Below are positions 15,761-23,849 of a DNA stretch of 64,000 bases, piece by piece. How positions within the stretch are numbered: the stretch's first letter is position 1; every line of letters begins with the position of its first letter. Source of the stretch: Rhodoglobus sp. GTDB lineage: Bacteria > Actinomycetota > Actinomycetes > Actinomycetales > Microbacteriaceae. The position numbers were made by a program, and so were the translations under genes. The notes under the pieces are model-generated. The model saw only the letters and a list, made by a program, of their open reading frames with translations. It was not told where the DNA came from and ran no database searches. The stretch lies in the NCBI GenBank assembly GCA_025463605.1, contig JAODAV010000022.1:62001-126000 (forward strand), in the 5' to 3' direction.

Positions 15761-16182
15761 TCGCCGAGTATGACGCTGTGAAGGCGCGCCTCGAGGCACA
15801 AGCTGCGCTCGCGGGCAAGGTGTCGGAGTCGGCACGCCGGAACCCGACGACGGGCGCGTTGCTGCGTGAGCAGTACGTGATCCTGTTCGGTGGCCCACCC
15901 GACGAACTGGGCGACGAGCGACTCGCGTCCCCGCAGGCGGCCACCTCGGATGCGGTTTACATCTACCCCACCCGGACGGTCTCTGTTACGGCCGAGGGCG
16001 CCCGCCTGACGTTCCAGAAGGTCATGGGCCAACTCGTCGGGTGCGTGCTCGTGGTCGCGGGTCGCCGCTGCTACCCCATGCACATGGTCGAGAAGACGCC
16101 GAGCGTCGAGGTCGACCTCACGGTCACTCCACCCCTGTACTTCATCAACGCGAGCTTCGTCCTCAAGTCCGACCGCGCCTAG
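15757..16182 (+). CDS. Tail terminator-like protein
   Basis: 141 aa. Helical start (YDAVKARLEAQAALAGK), then a mixed region ending in strands (MHMVEKTPSVEVDLTVTPPLYFINASFVLKS). By position between the gp10-like protein and the tail tube and by size it is the tail terminator that caps the tail tube. Sequence conservation in this family is low, so the call is mainly syntenic. Confidence 0.7.
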   Translation: MIAEYDAVKARLEAQAALAGKVSESARRNPTTGALLREQYVILFGGPPDELGDERLASPQAATSDAVYIYPTRTVSVTAEGARLTFQKVMGQLVGCVLVVAGRRCYPMHMVEKTPSVEVDLTVTPPLYFINASFVLKSDRA

Positions 16183-16280
16183 AGCGCGCTCCTCGACCTT
16201 CACCGGCATCCCGTCGGTGAATCCGGCACGCCCGGAACTCAACCCCTCGGCCACCGGGGGAAACGAATAGGAGTACTCCA

Positions 16281-16793
16281 ATGGCTGATGTAGCCGAATC
16301 CTTCGGCGGGCCCCCCGCCGTCGACCAGAGCGGAAACCTCACCATCTGGTGGGTTCCGACAATCGTGAACCCGAACGCCCCGACGGTCGCCGAGATCGGG
16401 CACGCCACGGCGTTCCGACTCACCTACAGCTTCACGCCGGGCGGGTGGGCTCTCACCATTCCGCAGGAGAAGCTCCCCGACCTGCGACTGACTTCCCCGC
16501 AGGACCGTCAGTCGCTGGGCAAGACCACTCCGAGCCTCGCCGACCTCGGCTACGTCGACTCGGTGGCGGCGGGTTCCGCTGCGGTGGTTCTCGCGTCGGG
16601 AGGTGCGGGGCACTTCGTTGAGCGCCGCAACCTCTCGCAAGACACCCTCATCGCCGCCGCGCAGAAGGTGCGCGTGATCAAGTGCACCCTCGGCGTTCAG
16701 GTGCCCGGACCGACCGACGGCAGCGGCAAGTTCACGCTGTTGCAGGCCGCAGCCGTGGAGAGCGTCAGCGCTCTGGTCGCGGTAGCCGCGTAA
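16281..16793 (+). CDS. Major tail tube protein
   Basis: 170 aa with AGGAGT before ATG 16281. Beta-rich sequence with alternating hydrophobics (NLTIWWVPTIVN, AFRLTYSFTPGGWAL, KVRVIKCTLGVQV) typical of the siphovirus tail tube subunit. It sits directly before the tail assembly chaperone and tape measure genes, where the tube gene always lies. Confidence 0.85.
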   Translation: MADVAESFGGPPAVDQSGNLTIWWVPTIVNPNAPTVAEIGHATAFRLTYSFTPGGWALTIPQEKLPDLRLTSPQDRQSLGKTTPSLADLGYVDSVAAGSAAVVLASGGAGHFVERRNLSQDTLIAAAQKVRVIKCTLGVQVPGPTDGSGKFTLLQAAAVESVSALVAVAA

Positions 16794-16867
16794 CCGATCC
16801 CTGCCGCCGCGTCTCCACCGGGCGCGGCGGCAGGTCACTCATACCGGTGGATGAACGGTGGACAATC

Positions 16868-17458
16868 ATGAGCACATTTTCGGAACGACTCGCGGCCGCC
16901 AAGGTCGCACCCCGCAAGACCAAGGATGTCTCGATCCTCCTCGACACCGATCTTGCCGAGCAGCGTGAAGCGCTCCGCGACCAGATCGGGCGAGTGCGCG
17001 CGATCGCGGACGCCGACCAGCGCCTTTCGGGCGGCACGCATCCCGCCGAGGTGTTGCTGCAGGAGCAGCTCGACAAGCTCCTCGCGGACTCGGCAGAGTC
17101 GCTGATCACGCTCCGCTTCGCCCGCCTGTCGGGTGATGCCTGGTCGGAGATCACAGCGCGCTGCCCGGTGCGTCCCGATGCGCCGATCGATCGACAGTAC
17201 GGCTACAACATGCATGCCGTCTGCAAGCTCGCGGCACCCATCTCCGGTGCCCGCGTGGACGGCGAGGACCTCGTGCCTCTCCTCGTCACTCCAGCGAGCG
17301 AAGGCGTGCCCGCGGTCGATGAGTGGAGCGACCTGTTCAACACGATCTCGGGTCACGAGATGGTGTTGATCATCGACGCGATCTACGACCTCAACGCGTG
17401 GGACCCGGCCATGCAGGTGTCGTCGCTGAAAAAAGAATTGGCGACTCGCCCCGCCTAA
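16868..17458 (+). CDS. Tail assembly chaperone, unshifted product
   Basis: 196 aa from ATG 16868 (GTG 16847 is a possible earlier start). Helical chaperone that coats the tape measure protein during tail assembly; residues 35-85 form long helices and the rest resembles DUF-type G proteins of actinophages (AWSEITARCPV). The gene ends shortly after an A6G slip site and before the tape measure gene, and the -1 frame continues open to 17895, so a longer frameshifted form is expected. Confidence 0.88.
   Translation: MSTFSERLAAAKVAPRKTKDVSILLDTDLAEQREALRDQIGRVRAIADADQRLSGGTHPAEVLLQEQLDKLLADSAESLITLRFARLSGDAWSEITARCPVRPDAPIDRQYGYNMHAVCKLAAPISGARVDGEDLVPLLVTPASEGVPAVDEWSDLFNTISGHEMVLIIDAIYDLNAWDPAMQVSSLKKELATRPA
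17428..17435 (+). other. -1 ribosomal frameshift site (G AAA AAA G)
   Basis: A run of six A in otherwise GC-rich coding sequence, read CTG AAA AAA GAA in the zero frame. Slipping one base back joins the chaperone to the open -1 frame. It is located eight codons before the zero-frame stop. Confidence 0.75.
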
Positions 17459-17895
17459 GAGACGAGCTGGCTCTCGCGGCCGAGCGCGGCATCGCGCCGC
17501 GGCGGCTGTGGGGCTGGGAACCATCGACCATCTTGACTCCGGTGTACGCGGATGTCGTGTGGTGGAAGCCGTGGACGTGGCGGCGGGTCTTGCGCACGAT
17601 CTCGACACCCGAGGCGGAGTTCGACGAGGAGCAGGTCGACCTCATGCTCGCCGCGGTCGCCCTCCGCAACGACACTGGCGGACACGGGCACCTCCTCTCG
17701 GAGACGACGTCGGAGCATGCCAACCCGAACTACTACGGGCCGGGGTGGATGCGCTTCGGTGCTCGAGGTCCGTTCACCGATTGGGCTGAGAAGGCTCGCC
17801 TCGACGCGGTGGATGCGTACCGGGCGCAGTTCCCGAAAGACGCCCCGCCGAATCTGAACGGCATGTATTGGGTCATCGATCGCACTGAGGACTGA
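17434..17895 (+). CDS. Tail assembly chaperone, frameshift extension
   Basis: The -1 frame encodes about 153 residues (from RIGDSPRLRDELAL) with Trp-rich ADVVWWKPWTWRR and acidic helices, ending before the tape measure gene. There is no good independent start, so it is best read as the T part of a GT-type fusion of about 342 aa made by slippage at 17428-17435. In long-tailed phages the ratio of short to long forms matters for tail assembly. Confidence 0.8.
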   Translation, partial: RIGDSPRLRDELALAAERGIAPRRLWGWEPSTILTPVYADVVWWKPWTWRRVLRTISTPEAEFDEEQVDLMLAAVALRNDTGGHGHLLSETTSEHANPNYYGPGWMRFGARGPFTDWAEKARLDAVDAYRAQFPKDAPPNLNGMYWVIDRTED

Positions 17896-17948
17896 CCGGC
17901 GTAAGAGCAGCAGCCACAACTCCACATCGAACGAAGCGAGGTTGCGCC

Positions 17949-20858
17949 ATGAACGATCGCGTCGTAGCCGTAAGTCTCACCATGCAGGTGGCGAACTACA
18001 TCGCAGGTGCCGAGCAAGTACGTCGCTCGAACCTCACCATGATGTCGTCCGCCGAGCGGGCTCGCGCGAAGTTCGAGGAGCAGAACCAGGCGATGACCCG
18101 GGTGGGTACCGGGCTGGTCGCGGTCGGCGCGCTCGCGGCGGTCGGAGTCGGACTGGCGATCAAGACGTTCGCGGATTTCGACGCGGCGATCTCCAAGGTG
18201 GAGGCCGCGACGCACGGAAGCGCCAACGAGATGGATCGCCTGCGTGCCGCGGCGCTCGAGGCCGGCGCCCGCACCGTGTTCTCCGCCATCGAGTCAGCGA
18301 ACGCGATCGAGGAACTTGCGAAGGCTGGGCTGACCGCAACCGAAATCCTCGCGGGCGGGCTCGATGCGGCCCTCGATCTGGCGGCCGCATCCGGCATCGG
18401 CGTGGCCGAGGCTGCGGGGATCGCGGCGACGGCGCTCAAGGTGTTCAAGCTCGAGGGCAAGGACATGTCCCATGTCGCCGACCTGATGGCTGCGGCCGCG
18501 GGGAAGGCGATGGGCGGCGTCACCGAAATGGGGCAGGCGCTCTCCCAGGCCGCGCAGGTCGCGAAGAGCACCGGGCTGACGATCGACGAGACAACGACCG
18601 CGCTTGCTGCGTTCGCCTCACAGGGGTTGCTCGGCTCGGATGCGGGTACGTCATTCAAGTCGATGCTGCAGCGCCTGACCCCGCAGTCGACGGAGGCCGC
18701 TGCCCGGATGAAGGATCTGGGTATCTCTGCGTACGACCAACAGGGCAAATTCGTGGGGCTTGAGAAGTTCGCGGGCATCCTCCGCGCAGGGCTCGAGGAC
18801 CTCACGGCCGAGCAGCGGAACTCGGCCCTCGCGACGATCTTCGGCTCCGATGCCGTGCGCGCCGCCACCGTCCTCTACTCCGAGGGCTCCGATGGTATCC
18901 GTGATTGGAGCGAGAAGGTCAACGACGCTGGCTATGCAGCCGAGACCGCCCGCATCCGGCTTGACAACCTGAACGGTGACGTCGAGAAGCTATCCGGATC
19001 GTTCGACACCGCCCTGATCAAGTCAGGTTCGGCGGCCGACGGGACCCTGCGGCTGCTTGTTCAGACTGCGACCGAACTCGTCGACATCTTCAACGGTGCG
19101 CCGCCGATCGTGCAGCAGGCCACTCTTGCTCTTGGTGCGCTGGTGGCCGTCGGCGGTCTCACCGCGGGCACGTTCCTGCTCGCGGTTCCGCGCATCGCTG
19201 AGTTCACCACGGCGCTCATAACGCTCTCGACATCACCTATCCCTGCCGTGCGCACAGCGGCCCTGCGGGCGGGTGCAGCCATCACCGTGATGAGCGGCGC
19301 GATGAGCAAGTCCGCCGCGTTCCTCAGTGGACCGTGGGGTCTCGCACTCGCTGCCGCGTCCATCGGGGTCGCCCTACTTAGCAAGTACTTGGACGACCTG
19401 CAGGCATCTAGCGCCGAGATCACCAACTCCCTGACGACCGCAACCTCCGCCGCGGACCTGTTCCACGTCGCTCTCAAGGGCAAGGACGTGAAGTGGTGGG
19501 CGAACACGGAGAACGCGCTCGCCAACCTCGACAAGCACCTGCAGCTCTCGGCCGAAGAGGCCGGAAACCTGTGGGCGCGGTTCAACAACGACACCGAGCA
19601 AAACGCCACCATCGAGGCACTCGCCGACATCGGCACCGAGCTTGGTGCGCTCGCGGGCTCTGATCTTCCCGCTGCTCAAAGATCGTTCCGGTTGCTCGCC
19701 GACGAGACGGACGGAACCGACCGTCGGCTGTGGCAGTTGCTCTCCACGATGCCGGGGTACAAGGATGCGCTGATCGAGCAGGCAGGCGCTCTGGGTATCA
19801 ACGTCACATCGACGAACGAGGCCGCGAACAAGGCCGCGCTGCTCAAGCTCGCGTTTGGAAACGCAACGCCGACAGCGCTCGATGCGGCAGATGCCTACCT
19901 CGCGGCAGCCGATGAAGCCAGCGGCCTCAACGACCAGATGCGTTCACTCATGGACGCGATCAATGAAGCGAATGGCATCGGGCAGGATGCAGTGTCACAG
20001 AACGCCGCCTACCAAGAATCGCTAGCCGGGATTTCGGCGGAAGTGCAGAGCCAAAAGGACGCCTTCATTCAGTTGCAGAAGGACGGCTACGAGGCTGCCA
20101 ACGGCACACTCGAGGGGTTCGTCGGAACCCTCGACGGCTTCTCCCTGTCGCTCGACGAGAGCACCGCCGCGGGGTCGGCGAATGCGGCGATGCTGTCGCA
20201 GGTCGCGGCGGATGCGCAGTCCGCGGCCCTCGCCCAGTACGAGGTCGACAAGACGACGATGAGCGCGAAGGACGCAACGGACAAGTACATCCTGACGCTC
20301 GGCACGAGCCGTCAGTCGCTCATCGACCAGGCCCTCGCGAACGGGTACAGCGCCGAGGAAGTACAGAAGCTCATCGACAAGGTGTACGCGATGCCGACTC
20401 AGCGCGAGACGAAGCTCCTCGTGGACAAGGCGAACGCTCAGCAGCAAATCGACAGCTTCGTGAATGACAACACCGGGCGCACCATCGCCATCAACGTGGC
20501 GAACTCTCGCAACTTCGCCGACGGGGGCCCGATAACCGGAATAGGCGGTCCCCGTCAGGACAACATTCCGATCATGGCCTCGGCGGGCGAGCACATGTGG
20601 TCGGCGAGGGATGTGCAGGCCGCAGGTGGCCACGACGCCGTCTTCGCGATCCGCAGGTCGCTGTACCAGGGTCTCGCCGACGGCGGCCCGGTGAAGCCGA
20701 TGTATGCGCACCACACGTTCTCAGCTCCGCCGCAGTACGCAACGGAGTCGAGAGGGAGAGGCGATGTGAACGTGAGCCTGACCACCCACAACCCGGTGCG
20801 TAAGTCCGAGTCGGAGACCATCCGCGAGGCCGGGCAGATCGTGTCGGTGTTCCTGTGA
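17949..20858 (+). CDS. Tape measure protein
   Basis: 969 aa, the longest gene of the prophage. Determines tail length and is ejected during infection. Residues 1-300 are helical with the TP901-like pattern (FADFDAAISKVEAATHG, LAKAGLTATEILAGG, GTSFKSMLQRL); about 375-470 contain hydrophobic membrane-like segments (LALGALVAVGGLTAGTFLL, GLALAAASIGVALLS). The rest is coiled, with a C-terminal small domain (GGPITGIGGPRQDNIPIMASAGEH) often seen in tape measures. The next gene starts inside its last codon. Confidence 0.95.
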   Translation: MNDRVVAVSLTMQVANYIAGAEQVRRSNLTMMSSAERARAKFEEQNQAMTRVGTGLVAVGALAAVGVGLAIKTFADFDAAISKVEAATHGSANEMDRLRAAALEAGARTVFSAIESANAIEELAKAGLTATEILAGGLDAALDLAAASGIGVAEAAGIAATALKVFKLEGKDMSHVADLMAAAAGKAMGGVTEMGQALSQAAQVAKSTGLTIDETTTALAAFASQGLLGSDAGTSFKSMLQRLTPQSTEAAARMKDLGISAYDQQGKFVGLEKFAGILRAGLEDLTAEQRNSALATIFGSDAVRAATVLYSEGSDGIRDWSEKVNDAGYAAETARIRLDNLNGDVEKLSGSFDTALIKSGSAADGTLRLLVQTATELVDIFNGAPPIVQQATLALGALVAVGGLTAGTFLLAVPRIAEFTTALITLSTSPIPAVRTAALRAGAAITVMSGAMSKSAAFLSGPWGLALAAASIGVALLSKYLDDLQASSAEITNSLTTATSAADLFHVALKGKDVKWWANTENALANLDKHLQLSAEEAGNLWARFNNDTEQNATIEALADIGTELGALAGSDLPAAQRSFRLLADETDGTDRRLWQLLSTMPGYKDALIEQAGALGINVTSTNEAANKAALLKLAFGNATPTALDAADAYLAAADEASGLNDQMRSLMDAINEANGIGQDAVSQNAAYQESLAGISAEVQSQKDAFIQLQKDGYEAANGTLEGFVGTLDGFSLSLDESTAAGSANAAMLSQVAADAQSAALAQYEVDKTTMSAKDATDKYILTLGTSRQSLIDQALANGYSAEEVQKLIDKVYAMPTQRETKLLVDKANAQQQIDSFVNDNTGRTIAINVANSRNFADGGPITGIGGPRQDNIPIMASAGEHMWSARDVQAAGGHDAVFAIRRSLYQGLADGGPVKPMYAHHTFSAPPQYATESRGRGDVNVSLTTHNPVRKSESETIREAGQIVSVFL

Positions 20859-21637
20859 TCTCGACCTACATCCTCAACGGTGTCGACCTCGACGACAACG
20901 CGTACGGCTGGTCGATCCAGTCGTCGTCCGAACCGCACCCGGGGATCAAGAAACGGTCCCTCGGCCAGCGTGGCGGGCAGCGTGACGGCAACACCCCGCT
21001 GCCGGCCTCCGAGGACTCGCCCATCGTGCGGCTGACGGTTCGAGTGCCGGACTCGGGCGTACAGATGTTCGAGGCGTTCATCGACGCCGAGGTGCTGATC
21101 CTCGGCCACGACTCGCAGGAGGCCGTCGTGGAGCTGATCGACGCGAGCCCGGCGCACGGGTTCGACTTCACCGAGTTCTCCTGCCTGTTCCGGTTCAACG
21201 AGATGTTCTGGCGCGACCCTGCGGTCGCAACATCGGTCGCGGCCGCACTCGCGGCGGACTCCGTGGTCGTGTCGGTCATGGCTGGCCTCACCGCTCCGGT
21301 GCGCGATGCCATCGTGCGGGTGAAGGGCGGCTTCACCGACCTCAAGGTCATCGACTCGCGCGGGAGCTTCTTCCACGCAGGGCTCGCGCTGCCGAACACG
21401 TCGTGGCTGCGGTTCGAGTCCGACACGGGGCGCGCGTTCACGACTGCGACGGACGTGTGGGCGGGCGGCACCGAAGTCACCGGCTCGATCGACAACGGAG
21501 CCGGCGCCTACTACCTGCAGCTCTCCCCGTACTTCACGGACCTCGCCGTACGCACCGCGCGGCTGACCGTCGAGACCGCGGGGCGCTCGGGCTCGCCGAC
21601 GATCGAAGTGAGGGGCAAACGTGCTCACCGGGTTTGA
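20855..21637 (+). CDS. Distal tail protein (Dit-like)
   Basis: 260 aa from GTG 20855. Begins with the N-terminal beta-barrel pattern of Dit proteins (TYILNGVDLDD), contains VRVPDSG and FRFNEMFWRDP, and a C-terminal carbohydrate-binding-like beta region. Dit forms the hexameric hub joining tail tube and tip. Position right after the tape measure supports it. Confidence 0.8.
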   Translation: MISTYILNGVDLDDNAYGWSIQSSSEPHPGIKKRSLGQRGGQRDGNTPLPASEDSPIVRLTVRVPDSGVQMFEAFIDAEVLILGHDSQEAVVELIDASPAHGFDFTEFSCLFRFNEMFWRDPAVATSVAAALAADSVVVSVMAGLTAPVRDAIVRVKGGFTDLKVIDSRGSFFHAGLALPNTSWLRFESDTGRAFTTATDVWAGGTEVTGSIDNGAGAYYLQLSPYFTDLAVRTARLTVETAGRSGSPTIEVRGKRAHRV

Positions 21638-23849
21638 TCTGCGGCTGCGCCGCTACGTCGCTGCGGGCGACCGTGCCGACGTGCTCGCCACGCAGGATCT
21701 CGAGATCACCCTGCCCATCGACGACCCCTCCACGGTGCGGTGCAGCGTCTCCACCGCCGTCTACGGTGAGCTGCCGGATATCGTCGAGGCCGCCGTCGAA
21801 TTCTGGAACGGCAGCGCGTGGGTCGAGTTCCTCGGCGGTCGGATGCTCCTCAAGGGCGACGACGACGACGCTCGCGACGTGGCAGGCATCCACAGTCTCG
21901 TCGGGATCGAGCTGTGGTCCTGGCTGATGCGCAAGGCGATTGTCGAAGACCCGCCTGACCTCGACGACCTCGTGGATGGCCACCGCCCGTTCAACTCTGC
22001 AACCCCCGGCGCGATCGTCAAGACGGTCATCGACGAGGAACAGGCGCTCGGGTGGGCGCCGTACCTGTCGTACGACTTCACGGCCACGCACGACTCGGAT
22101 GGTGTCCCGTGGGCGAGTGAACTGACGATCGCATACCAGCCGGGAACGACTCTGCTCACGATCGTGTCGAACCTGCTAGCGCAGGGCGTCGTTGAGAAGG
22201 TGACCGAGGGCCGCACCCTCCACCTCTACAACCCCGAGCACGGCGTCGACCTCTCGACCGGGGGCGCACCGGTTCGCGTCGGTCATGAGTCCGACACGAT
22301 GCCGGTGAAGCGCTCGATCGATGACTTGATCACCGACGTTGCCTTGTTCGGAGAAGGCGACTTCCGCCTCGCCGTGAACAACCCGTCCGCCGTCGCTACC
22401 CTCGGTCGGCTCGTTGCCGCGATTCAGCAGGGCGGCGTCTCCGATCCCGGTACTGGCACGCTGCTGGCGCAGGCAGAACTCGACAAGGGCGAGAGCATCC
22501 GAGAGCAGGTGACCGCGACGGAGTTCGCGGCCGTGGCCGCCGCGTTGCCCGGCATCGACTACCAGGTCGGCGACAAGGTGCAGGCGTGGTTCCGTGGCGA
22601 GTGGGCGCCGTTGCGCGTCGCCGAGCTTGTGCTCGCGAAGGATCAGAGCGGTGTGGTCGCCGTGTCTCCGGTGTTGAACGATCGGTTCCTCGACCTCCTT
22701 GCCAAGCTCGCCAAGCGCACGATTGGGATCGTCGGCGGGGCTCTCGCCGGGGGCACTGGGGCCATGCCCTCAAGCGAGGATCGCCGCCGCCCGAAGGCGC
22801 CTGTGGGTCTGGTTGTGGCGTCGGAGGGTTACTGGTCCGAGGGGGTGCCGCTCTCGCAGGTAGCTGCTGAGTGGAGCCCCGTCACGCAGGGCGAGAACGA
22901 CGTTGCGATCGACATCACGCTGTACGAGCTGTGGGGTCGGCCTGATGATGGCGCGACCGAAGCAAACGTGATCACCGCCAGCGACACGGCATTCGCGGCG
23001 TGGTCGCCGTTCGAGCCGGGAACCGACTGGCTGCTCAAGGTCCGGGCGCAGTCGAAGGACGGTGTCTGGGGCGAGTTCTCCGCCGAAGAGCCCGTCACCA
23101 TGGCGCAGCCCGACTTCGAACTTGAGGCACCCACCCCGCCACTCCTGCTGACGAGCAACGGTGCTGTGCAGGACATTTGGGATGGGCTGTTCGACACTGA
23201 TCCGCCGTCCGCGCCGCCCGCGAACTTCCGGCAGATAGATGTGGAGTACGACCCCAGCGAGGACGGCGAGTATTCGATCGTCGGGACTCTGTTCACCGCC
23301 GAGGCGCGTCTGAACCTGACGTTGCAGACCGGGTCTACTTGGTGGTTCCGGCACGTGGCGGTCGACCGCCTCGGTCGCCGTTCCGCTCCCAGCACTCCGA
23401 CGATGGTCGTTGTCGAGGGAATCGACGGCGGGGACATCCTCGTTGACTCACTCGAGGGCAACCGGGTGAAGGTGGGCACGCTCACCGTGGATCGTCTCGA
23501 GCCGAACATTGGCGAGCTGATCGTGCTCGACGGCAACGTGAGGATCATCGGACTCGGCTCCGACATCGACGGGGTAGCCACCGACCTGACCGACACGAAT
23601 GCGGCTCTCGCCGAACAGCGTCAGCACTACGACTGGGACGCCGTCGAGATGCGGATCAGTCAGCCGGGGAGCGACAAGACTCTCGCGCTGGATAACGACA
23701 GCATCCAGTTTCGCGATGGCTTGAGCGTCGTCATGGAGTTGACCAACGGGATCGCGACGATTCCGCGGGTGGTCGTTGATGAGCTGATTATTGGTGACGC
23801 GTTCAAAGTTGAGGCGGGCGTGACCGGAGTCGTTTGGAGGCATGTCTAG
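21621..23849 (+). CDS. Tail tip / central tail protein (Gp37-like)
   Basis: 742 aa from GTG 21621, overlapping Dit by 17 bases. The first 370 residues fit the Gp37-like or tail-associated hub family (FDLRLRRYVAAGDRADVL, early ELTIAYQPGTTLLTIVSNLL). Residues about 390-590 contain fibronectin type III-like repeats (KAPVGLVVASEGYW, KVRAQSKDGVWGEFS), and the C-terminal region is beta-helical. Probably the tail tip with host-surface contacts. Confidence 0.8.
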   Translation: MLTGFDLRLRRYVAAGDRADVLATQDLEITLPIDDPSTVRCSVSTAVYGELPDIVEAAVEFWNGSAWVEFLGGRMLLKGDDDDARDVAGIHSLVGIELWSWLMRKAIVEDPPDLDDLVDGHRPFNSATPGAIVKTVIDEEQALGWAPYLSYDFTATHDSDGVPWASELTIAYQPGTTLLTIVSNLLAQGVVEKVTEGRTLHLYNPEHGVDLSTGGAPVRVGHESDTMPVKRSIDDLITDVALFGEGDFRLAVNNPSAVATLGRLVAAIQQGGVSDPGTGTLLAQAELDKGESIREQVTATEFAAVAAALPGIDYQVGDKVQAWFRGEWAPLRVAELVLAKDQSGVVAVSPVLNDRFLDLLAKLAKRTIGIVGGALAGGTGAMPSSEDRRRPKAPVGLVVASEGYWSEGVPLSQVAAEWSPVTQGENDVAIDITLYELWGRPDDGATEANVITASDTAFAAWSPFEPGTDWLLKVRAQSKDGVWGEFSAEEPVTMAQPDFELEAPTPPLLLTSNGAVQDIWDGLFDTDPPSAPPANFRQIDVEYDPSEDGEYSIVGTLFTAEARLNLTLQTGSTWWFRHVAVDRLGRRSAPSTPTMVVVEGIDGGDILVDSLEGNRVKVGTLTVDRLEPNIGELIVLDGNVRIIGLGSDIDGVATDLTDTNAALAEQRQHYDWDAVEMRISQPGSDKTLALDNDSIQFRDGLSVVMELTNGIATIPRVVVDELIIGDAFKVEAGVTGVVWRHV

